Positions 1 to 4,647 of a stretch of 6,179 nt of DNA are shown here, one piece after another. The position numbers were made by a program, and so were the translations under genes. The first letter of the stretch is position 1; every line of letters begins with the position of its first letter. This stretch comes from an uncultured Eubacteriales bacterium. GTDB lineage: Bacteria; Bacillota; Clostridia; Oscillospirales; Oscillospiraceae. The stretch spans positions 1 to 6,179 of the forward strand of contig URPI01000127.1 in the NCBI GenBank assembly GCA_900549705.1. Reading direction: 5' to 3'. Below the pieces are notes generated by a model. It was not told the DNA's origin, searched no databases, and saw only the letters and a program-made list of their open reading frames with translations.

Positions 1-170
1 GAGACGCATCGCCGTTGGCTGTTCATAAATTATTAGTCAGGACAGTCTACTACAGGGAGTGTGTACAAATCAGTTTTTGAGTGGTGACGAACCGGGGAGG
101 TTCGGGAAACGGCGTGTTGGTACAGGGAGTGCAGCGTCAGTGTCCGGTGGCACTGTTGCCAAATTTTCTG
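1..170. other. Non-coding leader region, no gene supported
   Basis: No reading frame here has a convincing start, ribosome site or composition. All three plus frames hit stops early, so at most a few C-terminal codons of an upstream gene could lie in the first 36 bases. Visible structure: an 11-nt direct repeat TACAGGGAGTG at 51-61 and 121-131 (70-nt period), a hairpin with CGAACC (88-93) pairing GGTTCG (99-104), and a weaker hairpin CAGTG (138-142) with CACTG (151-155). None has a T-tract, so I do not call a terminator. Confidence 0.6.
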
Positions 171-199
171 TTGTTGCGGGCGGCGAAAAGTGGTATAAT
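171..199 (+). promoter_or_regulatory. Sigma-A-type promoter of the LuxR/MalT-like regulator
   Basis: The -10 is a perfect TATAAT (194-199) preceded by TG at 191-192, giving an extended -10. TTGTTG (171-176) is a weak -35 at 17-nt spacing. Transcription would begin near 206, leaving a leader of about 58 nt before the ATG at 264. Confidence 0.7.
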
Positions 200-263
200 G
201 AGCACAAAAACAACATTGAAATGAGGCGGCGGCCTACAAAGACCGCGCCAGAGGTGACAAAAC

Positions 264-2624
264 ATGAATGGCCAAATACGCTTTGCAAAAGAAGCAGTGC
301 GAAAGCTACGGAATGCGGCGGCGCACAATAACAGTGTGTACCTTTACGGCGCAACCGGCTATGGTAAGACCAGCATTGTTGCGTCTGTTTTTGACCCTGC
401 CTGTGCGCTCTGGATTGACTGCGACGACGGGACGGACAACATCCCGGAGCAGTTGCAGGGATGCTGCTCGACCCGGTATACCGTTTTTGATAACCTGCAT
501 CGGCTGGAGGATGCGGCAATCCAAAAGGAAATCGTCCAACTGGCCGGAAAAGACGGTTGCCCCATGGTGCTGATTGGCCGGGCACCCCTGCCCGCCTGGC
601 TTTCGGTGCTGGCGCTGCAATCAAAGCTCACCACCATTCCGGAGGATGACCTGCGGGTGACCGACGGGGAGCTGGCAGAGGTGTGCGCCTCCCTGGGGCT
701 GCGGCTGAAGCCCCAGCGGATTCAGGAGCTTCTGGACATCAACGAGGGAAATATCATGGCGCTGGGACTCTTTCTCCGCCGGATTCAGCAGGGCGAGGCG
801 GATGGAAAAGCCCTGGAAGAAGCCATGCGCAAGGACTTCAAGGCTTACCTGGACGAGGGAGTTGTCAGCCATTGGAGCCGGGATATTCAGGACTTTTTGA
901 TGCAGGTCTGCGTGGTGGACAGCTTCACCTTGCCTATGGCGGAATACATCACCGGGGATGACGGCTGTGCGCTGCTTCTCAGCCGGGCGAATGCAGTGGG
1001 CAACATCCTCTCCTGCTCCGGCGGCGTATGGCGAATGCGCCCGGTGCTGCTGGAAACCATGCAGGAGCGCACCATGCGTGCTTTTGGCCGCAGGGGCTAT
1101 AACCGGCTGCTGTGTCGGGCGGGGGAATTTCTGGAACAGGACGGCCATATTGCGCAGGCGCTGGCCATTTACCGGCAGTGCGGACTGGAAGACCGCATCC
1201 ATGCAATACTGGTGCAGGAGGCGCAGAAGCATCCCGGCGTGGGCAACTATTGGGCACTGCGGCACTACTATCAGGCGCTTTCCCCGGTGGATATTGAAAA
1301 AGAGCCAACCCTCATGGCGGCAGAGAGTGTGCTCTATTCCGTGCTGATGAACACGGAAAAAAGCGAATACTGGTATTCCCGCCTGAAGCAATACGCCGGG
1401 GCGGCCAGGGGCGCTGCCCGCAATGAGGCCGTTGGGGAGATTGCCTATCTGGACGTGGTGCTGCCCCACAGAGGGGCGGGAAACATGGTGAGCATCCTAA
1501 AATCTATTCCCGGATTGATGCACAGCAGCGGGGACGTACTCAGGCCGGTCTCCCTGACCAACAATCAGCCCAGCCTGATGAACGGCGGCAAGGATTTTTG
1601 CGAATGGAGCAAGACGGACATTTTTCTTGCAAACACGCTGGGACCCATTGTGGAAAAAATTCTGGGCAAGTCCGGTGTGGGGCTGGTGCAAACTGCCTTG
1701 GGGGAAAGCGCCTATGAAAAGGGGGAAGATCGCTTCCGGGTGCTGGCATATCTGACCCGGGGGCTGAACCAGAGCGAAAACAACGGCATCGCGGAAATGA
1801 CCTGGGTGGCCACTGCCCTCCGAAGTAAGCTTGCCCTGTGCGCCGGAGACATGGAGTATGCCCAAAGGCTGACAAGCGGAATGCTCCAAAGCCTTGACCC
1901 GGAACACCAGCCCCAACTGTATGAGGCCGTGACTGCCTTTTCCTGCTGGCTGAGCCTTTACAGCAACGAGATAGGGCGTATTCGCCGGTGGCTGGAAACG
2001 GCCCCCGATGAAACGGTGGAATTTTGCACCCTGAACCGCTATTTTTACATGGTAAAAATTTACTGCTATGCCGCCCTGGGCAAGCATACCGATGCCTTGA
2101 TGCTGATTTCCCGCATGATGGTCTACGCGGACTACGCCCAACGAACATATATCCGGCTGGAATGCGGGCTGCTGAGAGCCATCGTCATGCGGCGTACGGG
2201 CAGCGACTGGAAGGAAGACTTTCTGCAAGTCCTGAGTGCCATCAGCCAGTATCGCTTTGTGCCCATCATCAGCGAGAAGGGCGCGGCGATTCTGCCCCTG
2301 CTGACGGAGGCCAAGGCTGCCTTCTGCCAGCGCTGCCCTGCTGCGGCGGCCTGGTTCAACCAGGTGCTGGACAGAACCATGCACATGGCGCGGCTCTATC
2401 CCAACTACCTCAAGGGCACGGGCATTGATGTTTCCGCTTTTTCGGACACGGCACTGGAGGTTCTGCGGTTGCAGGCTGCGGGCTACACCACCCGTGAAAT
2501 TGCCCAGCAGCTGCACATTACGCAGCGGACGGTGAAGTATCACGCCTCCGAAAATTATCGGAAGCTGGATGCCCGAAATCTGGTGGACGCGGTGCAGATT
2601 GCCCAAAGCCTCCACATCCTTTGA
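264..2624 (+). CDS. MalT-like STAND regulator with LuxR-type HTH
   Basis: A 786-residue cytoplasmic transcriptional regulator of the MalT/LAL type: an N-terminal STAND P-loop ATPase, a long helical-repeat sensor middle, and a C-terminal LuxR/GerE helix-turn-helix. Walker A is GATGYGKT (residues 29-36). A Walker B-like YTVFDNLH has its Asp at 76, and LIGRAPLPAWL (103-113) matches the arginine-containing strand of MalT relatives. Residues of roughly 150-700 are alpha-helical and TPR-like, where an inducer or partner would bind. The HTH spans 726-786 (REIAQQLHITQRTVKYH is the core). Start chosen for GAGGTG at 251-256, 7 nt upstream of the ATG. Oddity: the glutamate normally found in the LTxRE segment of LuxR HTHs is Ala730. 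The ligand is unknown. The likely local target is the secreted-protein gene just downstream, with a palindromic site between them. The family call is firm; the target is inference. Confidence 0.9.
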   Translation: MNGQIRFAKEAVRKLRNAAAHNNSVYLYGATGYGKTSIVASVFDPACALWIDCDDGTDNIPEQLQGCCSTRYTVFDNLHRLEDAAIQKEIVQLAGKDGCPMVLIGRAPLPAWLSVLALQSKLTTIPEDDLRVTDGELAEVCASLGLRLKPQRIQELLDINEGNIMALGLFLRRIQQGEADGKALEEAMRKDFKAYLDEGVVSHWSRDIQDFLMQVCVVDSFTLPMAEYITGDDGCALLLSRANAVGNILSCSGGVWRMRPVLLETMQERTMRAFGRRGYNRLLCRAGEFLEQDGHIAQALAIYRQCGLEDRIHAILVQEAQKHPGVGNYWALRHYYQALSPVDIEKEPTLMAAESVLYSVLMNTEKSEYWYSRLKQYAGAARGAARNEAVGEIAYLDVVLPHRGAGNMVSILKSIPGLMHSSGDVLRPVSLTNNQPSLMNGGKDFCEWSKTDIFLANTLGPIVEKILGKSGVGLVQTALGESAYEKGEDRFRVLAYLTRGLNQSENNGIAEMTWVATALRSKLALCAGDMEYAQRLTSGMLQSLDPEHQPQLYEAVTAFSCWLSLYSNEIGRIRRWLETAPDETVEFCTLNRYFYMVKIYCYAALGKHTDALMLISRMMVYADYAQRTYIRLECGLLRAIVMRRTGSDWKEDFLQVLSAISQYRFVPIISEKGAAILPLLTEAKAAFCQRCPAAAAWFNQVLDRTMHMARLYPNYLKGTGIDVSAFSDTALEVLRLQAAGYTTREIAQQLHITQRTVKYHASENYRKLDARNLVDAVQIAQSLHIL

Positions 2625-2627
2625 TAA

Positions 2628-2647
2628 AACTGTACCATGGTACAGTT
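2628..2647. promoter_or_regulatory. Perfect 20-bp palindrome, candidate LuxR-type operator
   Basis: AACTGTACCATGGTACAGTT is a perfect 20-bp inverted repeat starting 4 nt after the regulator stop codon. It matches the Vibrio fischeri lux box (ACCTGTAGGATCGTACAGGT, from memory) at 15 of 20 positions, including both CTGTA/TACAG arms. It touches the -35 of the next promoter, with its centre about 43.5 bp before the predicted start site. That is the usual placement for a LuxR-type activator. Binding by the adjacent regulator is inference. As RNA it could also form a hairpin, but no T-tract follows directly. Confidence 0.6.
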
Positions 2648-2674
2648 GCGGAGCGACCTCTTTTTTGGTAAAAT
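2646..2674 (+). promoter_or_regulatory. Promoter of the secreted-protein gene, weak -35
   Basis: TAAAAT (2669-2674) is a good -10, preceded by TG at 2666-2667 as an extended -10 like that of the regulator. The -35 at 17-nt spacing is poor (TTGCGG, 2646-2651), as expected of an activator-dependent promoter. The predicted start is near 2681. The palindrome 2628-2647 overlaps the first two -35 bases. Confidence 0.5.
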
Positions 2675-2681
2675 TAGACCG

Positions 2682-2720
2682 TTGCAAGGCAAGGGAGCGC
2701 AATGCAGACGCTTGCCGCAA
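2682..2720 (+). promoter_or_regulatory. 5' UTR stem-loop before the secreted-protein gene
   Basis: TTGC (2682-2685) and GGCAAG (2688-2693) pair with CTTGCC (2711-2716) and GCAA (2717-2720). This gives a 10-bp stem with a 2-nt AA bulge and a 17-nt loop. It would begin within a base or two of the predicted transcript start and end 6 nt before the AAGGAGG site, leaving the ribosome site open. The position suggests an mRNA-stabilising 5' hairpin, which is inference. Confidence 0.45.
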
Positions 2721-2741
2721 AATAAAAAGGAGGATTTTCCC

Positions 2742-3263
2742 ATGAAAAAAATCGTATCATTCATTCTTGCCGCTGCTATGCTGATGCTGTGCGCCGTTTC
2801 CGCTTTCGCGACGGAAATCAACTGGGACGACCTGAAGGATCAGGCAGCCGAAACCATCGCCAAGGGCGATTTCGTGGAGTTCGATGAAATTGCCATCAAG
2901 ATGTGGATGCCCACTGTTCTTGCGGCGACGGAGCTGACCGATGACGACCGTGATCAGGGCTACATTGGCTATTTCATGAGCGAGGATGAGTCCTGCGCCA
3001 TTTCCGTGATGTATGTGGATATGGACGGCATGGAGCTGGAGGAGTACAAGGCGCAGCTGGAAGAAGTTGGTGCCACCGATATTGAGGACGTGGTGGTCAA
3101 CGGTCTACCCGCTGTGAGCTATATGCTGAAAGAGACTGACACCGCCTGCATCTCCTTTGTCACCGAGGCCGGTTACATTCTGGAGGTTGCCGGTGCGCCC
3201 ATTTCCGATGAGGGCTTCGCCGCAATCGTTACCATGGTTATGGCATCCATCCAGGAAGCATAA
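2742..3263 (+). CDS. Small secreted protein of unknown function
   Basis: A 173-residue protein with a clear Sec signal peptide: positive MKK start, hydrophobic core (FILAAAMLMLCAVS) and an AFA-TE cleavage site after about residue 23. The one Cys in the core does not form a lipobox, so export rather than lipidation is expected. The mature part (about 150 residues) is acidic, with alternating short strands such as EIAIKMWMPTVL, AISVMYVDMDG and YILEVAGAPIS, suggesting a compact alpha/beta domain. I recall similar small exported proteins in Oscillospiraceae and a loose likeness to PsbP/DUF1795-like folds, but cannot assign a family. The start is set by AAGGAGG (2727-2733), 8 nt before the ATG. 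A longer in-frame start at 2637 lies inside the palindrome, has no ribosome site and would bury the signal peptide. It has its own promoter and terminator, so it is monocistronic, possibly activated by the upstream regulator. Confidence 0.85.
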   Translation: MKKIVSFILAAAMLMLCAVSAFATEINWDDLKDQAAETIAKGDFVEFDEIAIKMWMPTVLAATELTDDDRDQGYIGYFMSEDESCAISVMYVDMDGMELEEYKAQLEEVGATDIEDVVVNGLPAVSYMLKETDTACISFVTEAGYILEVAGAPISDEGFAAIVTMVMASIQEA

Positions 3264-3282
3264 TCATAATTCATAAAGAATA

Positions 3283-3316
3283 CCGCCGTTCGGCTCATCC
3301 CGGACGGCGGCTTTTT
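3283..3316 (+). terminator. Intrinsic terminator of the secreted-protein gene
   Basis: CCGCCGTTCGG (3283-3293) pairs with CCGGACGGCGG (3300-3310) in an 11-bp stem with one G-U pair and a 6-nt loop, followed by CTTTTT. It lies 19 nt after the stop codon. Confidence 0.92.
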
Positions 3317-3327
3317 CAGCGTTATGG

Positions 3328-3357
3328 TGGACAGGGACGGGAGCGCAGGGGTATAAT
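3328..3357 (+). promoter_or_regulatory. Orphan sigma-A-like promoter
   Basis: TGGACA (3328-3333, five of six -35 bases) and a perfect TATAAT (3352-3357) lie 18 nt apart with a GC-rich spacer. No plus-strand gene follows before the antisense RNA at 3521 and I see no convincing nearby plus-strand terminator, so its transcript is unknown. It could be a relic or could feed read-through into the antisense RNA. Confidence 0.4.
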
Positions 3358-3412
3358 GGTCAGTGCCCGAATAAACGCACATGTTTTTGCAGGGGTAGGC
3401 TCGCAGCCGCAG

Positions 3413-3438
3413 TTGTAGGGGCGGCAATGCCACCCCTT
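3413..3438. repeat. GC-rich palindromic repeat, copy 1
   Basis: AGGGGCGGC-AAT-GCCACCCCT (3417-3437) folds into a hairpin with one mismatch. It shares the TGTAGGGG-CGGC start and CCCCT end with copies at 6038-6064 and 6087-6112. A partial related stretch lies just before it at 3389-3412 (GCAGGGGTAGGCTCGCAG). Confidence 0.55.
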
Positions 3439-3454
3439 CGGTTTGCCCGGTAGT

Positions 3455-3483
3455 AAAAAATCCCCTGCACTGGCGGCAGGAGA
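3455..3483 (-). terminator. Terminator of the toxin mRNA
   Basis: Read on the minus strand, TCTCCTGC (3483-3476) pairs with GCAGGGGA (3468-3461) around a 7-nt loop, with one G-U pair, followed by TTTTTT (3460-3455). It lies 115-143 nt past the toxin stop codon and just upstream of the antisense promoter. The toxin mRNA would therefore cover the whole antisense RNA gene. Confidence 0.7.
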
Positions 3484-3485
3484 CA

Positions 3486-3514
3486 TTGACAAACGCCCCC
3501 AAATGGGGTATAGT
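3486..3514 (+). promoter_or_regulatory. Strong promoter of the antisense (antitoxin) RNA
   Basis: A consensus TTGACA (3486-3491), a 17-nt spacer and TATAGT (3509-3514, five of six) give the best sigma-A promoter in the window. The predicted start is near 3521. The strength fits an antitoxin RNA that must be made in excess of the toxin mRNA. Confidence 0.85.
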
Positions 3515-3520
3515 ATAGAC

Positions 3521-3613
3521 ACAAGGGGTGCTACCAGCAGGCGGCTCCACCAATGTGTGAGCGAGAAGTAACCGCTGCTTTGGGGAAAGTTGGGCGGTTA
3601 CTTCTCTTTGTTT
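3521..3613 (+). ncRNA. Cis-antisense RNA, candidate type I antitoxin
   Basis: A predicted RNA of about 93 nt runs from the promoter at 3486-3514 to the hairpin at 3563-3606 and its T-rich tail. It is complementary to the last codons, the stop codon and the 3' UTR of the minus-strand toxin gene, the 3'-overlap arrangement known for RatA/txpA and SR4/bsrG. Its 5' part (3527-3539, GGTGCTACCAGCA) is also identical to the 5' end of the toxin mRNA. It could therefore compete for the 3' UTR segment that this end may pair with. No protein is expected from it. Both ends are inferred from sequence. Confidence 0.7.
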
Positions 3614-3615
3614 GT
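3563..3615 (+). terminator. Terminator hairpin of the antisense RNA
   Basis: GAGAAGTAACCGC (3563-3575) and GCGGTTACTTCTC (3594-3606) form a perfect 13-bp stem with an 18-nt loop. The plus strand continues TTTGTTTGT. On the minus strand there is no T-tract, so the same stem would be an internal hairpin of the toxin mRNA enclosing its stop codon (3598-3600). Confidence 0.75.
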
Positions 3616-3690
3616 CATCTGATAAACTGCGAGAATGACAGCCAGAATGACCGTACAAAACTGAAACAAATTGTCCCATGTAACGAACAT
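3598..3690 (-). CDS. Holin-like type I toxin peptide (TxpA/BsrG-like)
   Basis: A 30-residue gene inside an apparently empty intergenic region. The peptide begins MFVTWDNLFQFC, continues with a hydrophobic TVILAVILAVYQ helix (residues 13-24) and ends in a charged KEK tail. One membrane helix with a short basic C-terminus is the pattern of the short holin-like toxins annotated in Firmicutes, which damage the membrane when overproduced. The start is set by AAAGGGGGTG (3706-3697), which can pair along its full length with 16S rRNA using one G-U pair, 8 nt from the ATG when measured from its G-run. An in-frame GTG at 3699-3697 (33 residues) overlaps that site and is less likely. Its 3' end is covered by a convergent antisense RNA, and its leader can hide the ribosome site. 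Homology is from memory; toxicity is inference. Confidence 0.85.
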   Translation of the reverse strand: MFVTWDNLFQFCTVILAVILAVYQMTNKEK

Positions 3691-3696
3691 ATCTGC

Positions 3697-3778
3697 CACC
3701 CCCTTTCCCTACGGATTGGGGGTAATAAAGAAGAAGGTTACCCCCGAAAGAAATCAAGAAGAAATCGAAGGGGGAACC
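3697..3778 (-). promoter_or_regulatory. Toxin mRNA leader with RBS-hiding alternative hairpins
   Basis: On the minus strand four segments follow one another: A, GGTTCCCCC (3778-3770); B, GGGGGTAA (3745-3738); C, TTACCCCC (3725-3718); D, the Shine-Dalgarno GGGGG (3703-3699). B-C is a perfect 8-bp pairing that leaves D free. A-B (about 9 bp with one bulge) would release C to pair with D (ACCCCC/GGGGGT, 14-nt loop) and hide the ribosome site. Type I toxin mRNAs are often translationally inert until refolded or processed. The switch is inference from base pairing alone. Confidence 0.55.
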
Positions 3779-3787
3779 GTCTACCGG

Positions 3788-3802
3788 GGTGCTGGTAGCA
3801 CC
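3788..3802 (-). promoter_or_regulatory. 5'-terminal hairpin of toxin mRNA with 3' UTR match
   Basis: On the minus strand GGTGCT-ACC-AGCACC (3802-3788) forms a 6-bp hairpin starting at the predicted transcript start. Its first 13 nt (GGTGCTACCAGCA) are perfectly complementary to TGCTGGTAGCACC in the same mRNA's 3' UTR (3539-3527), which allows 5'-3' long-range pairing. Confidence 0.55.
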
Positions 3803-3808
3803 ACGAAT

Positions 3809-3837
3809 AACGTAGCACAAAATCCGATAAATTGCAA
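3809..3837 (-). promoter_or_regulatory. Candidate promoter of the toxin mRNA
   Basis: Minus-strand TTGCAA (3837-3832), a 17-nt spacer and TACGTT (3814-3809) preceded by TG form a weak extended -10 promoter. The A/T-rich stretch just upstream (3838-3855) could act as an UP element. The predicted start, about 3802, coincides with the first base of the 5' hairpin, which supports the call. The hexamers alone are poor. Confidence 0.4.
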
Positions 3838-3855
3838 GGAAAATATAATAAAAAA

Positions 3856-3892
3856 GGGGCATGTCGCGGAAAATGCGATGTGCCCTGTTTTT
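3856..3892. terminator. Bidirectional intrinsic terminator
   Basis: GGGCATGTCGC (3857-3867) pairs with GCGATGTGCCC (3875-3885), 11 bp with two adjacent G-U pairs and a 7-nt loop. The plus strand continues TGTTTTT and the minus strand CTTTTTTATTATATTTT, so it should work both ways. It separates the toxin module from the sigma operon. Confidence 0.75.
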
Positions 3893-3952
3893 ATATGGGT
3901 GTGGGAATGGATTGTAAGGGTGTGCCATTCATCCAACCGCTCTGCCCCGGAA

Positions 3953-3983
3953 GCGGGGCGGGTCGATTGATAGCCGCCCTACG
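3953..3983 (-). repeat. GC-rich palindromic repeat, copy 2
   Basis: The minus strand reads TAGGGCGGCTATCAATCGAC then CCGCCCC, close to TAGGGGGCGGCTCGCAGTCGAC then CCCCT at 6038-6064. Pairing GGGCGG (3956-3961) with CCGCCC (3974-3979) is possible. A perfect hairpin GCCCCG-GAAG-CGGGGC (3944-3959) overlaps its end. The copy is diverged. Confidence 0.45.
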
Positions 3984-4011
3984 GACGCTCAAAAATTTTT
4001 TCACATTTATC

Positions 4012-4038
4012 TGTCACGCCCTTCCCCCTCTTTGCGTC
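4012..4038 (+). promoter_or_regulatory. ECF-type promoter of the sigma/anti-sigma operon
   Basis: TGTCAC (4012-4017), a 17-nt spacer and CGTC (4035-4038) match the -35/-10 style of ECF sigma promoters (compare TGAAAC...CGT for the Bacillus SigW group). No good sigma-A pair is present in this stretch. A/T tracts at 3991-4001 could enhance it. Transcription would start near 4045, about 40 nt before the ATG, implying autoregulation. Confidence 0.6.
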
Positions 4039-4086
4039 TTATAGGACAAAGGCCTTTTACACAGCAAGAAACGGAGGAGACACCTC

Positions 4087-4647
4087 ATGAATGACGAGGA
4101 AATCATTGCGCTATACTTTGCCCGGGACGAGGAGGCGCTGACCCAGACGGACAAAAAATACGGAGCCTACTGCTATACATTGGCAAACCGAATTTTGAAC
4201 AGTCCGCCGGATGCAGAGGAAACCGTCAGCGACACCTACTTAAAGGCCTGGGAGAATATTCCGCCCACAAGGCCGAAGGTACTGCGGCTGTTCCTTGCCA
4301 AAATCACCCGGAATCTGGCCTTTAGCCGCTGGCGCACGGAAACGGCGCAAAAGCGGGGCGGCGGCGAAATGCCCCTGGTGCTGGACGAGCTGGAGGAGTG
4401 CATCGGAACGGAGGGCGATTTGGAGGCGGAGCTGAATGTCAAGGAGCTGACCCGCATCATTGCCGCCTTCCTGGACACCCAGCCCCAGCAAGAGCAAAAT
4501 GTATTCCTGCGCCGCTACTTCTTTTTGGAAGACACCCGGGAGATTGGCAGCCGCTATCAAATGAAGCCGGCGACCGTCCTGCAAAGTTTGAGCCGCACCC
4601 GGAAGAAGCTGAAAAAATATCTGATTCAGGAGGGATATACGGTATGA
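4087..4647 (+). CDS. ECF-family RNA polymerase sigma factor
   Basis: A 186-residue sigma-70 family protein of the extracytoplasmic-function type, with only regions 2 and 4. Region 2 covers about residues 9-83, with the core-binding segment DAEETVSDTYLKAWENIP (42-59) and a basic -10-recognition end (ITRNLAFSRWRT, 73-84). An acidic linker (about 94-125) follows. Region 4 (138-180) has an HTH, REIGSRYQMKPATVLQSLSR, and a basic tail for -35 recognition. The length is typical of the family. GGAGG (4073-4077) lies 9 nt before the ATG. The stop overlaps the next start as ATGA, indicating translational coupling to the membrane protein that probably holds it inactive. The upstream promoter looks ECF-dependent, so positive autoregulation is likely. 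The stimulus is unknown. Confidence 0.93.
   Translation: MNDEEIIALYFARDEEALTQTDKKYGAYCYTLANRILNSPPDAEETVSDTYLKAWENIPPTRPKVLRLFLAKITRNLAFSRWRTETAQKRGGGEMPLVLDELEECIGTEGDLEAELNVKELTRIIAAFLDTQPQQEQNVFLRRYFFLEDTREIGSRYQMKPATVLQSLSRTRKKLKKYLIQEGYTV

Noticed and set aside
59..331. 90-codon plus-strand open frame at the left end
   Set aside because: It contains the regulator promoter and overlaps the regulator start, and has no Shine-Dalgarno site.
1497..2720. 407-codon minus-strand open frame
   Set aside because: It is the antisense shadow of the regulator coding frame, with no start context and low-complexity His/Gln/Arg content.
2637..2741. N-terminal extension of the secreted protein from an ATG at 2637
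   Set aside because: That ATG lies inside the palindrome and before the predicted promoter start. The ATG at 2742 has AAGGAGG and a proper signal peptide.
3697..3699. GTG as toxin start (33 residues)
   Set aside because: It overlaps the Shine-Dalgarno pairing region. The ATG at 3690 has an 8-nt spacing.
3527..3802. Terminal inverted repeats of a small mobile element (MITE)
   Set aside because: The 13-bp inverted repeats bound the module, but no flanking target duplication is visible. The repeats coincide with the mRNA 5' end and antisense leader, so an RNA role explains them better.
3173..3928. 251-codon minus-strand open frame
   Set aside because: It runs antisense through the secreted-protein 3' end, its terminator and the whole toxin module in a different frame from the toxin peptide. 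It has no ribosome site, and its composition looks like chance translation of repeats.
3553..3970. Plus-strand open frames of 81 and 99 codons
   Set aside because: They are the complement of the toxin gene and leader, lack ribosome sites and cross two hairpins.
4398..4643. N-terminal extension of the anti-sigma frame from 4398
   Set aside because: It overlaps the sigma gene by about 250 nt in another frame. The ATGA overlap at 4644 with AGGAGGG is the standard start.
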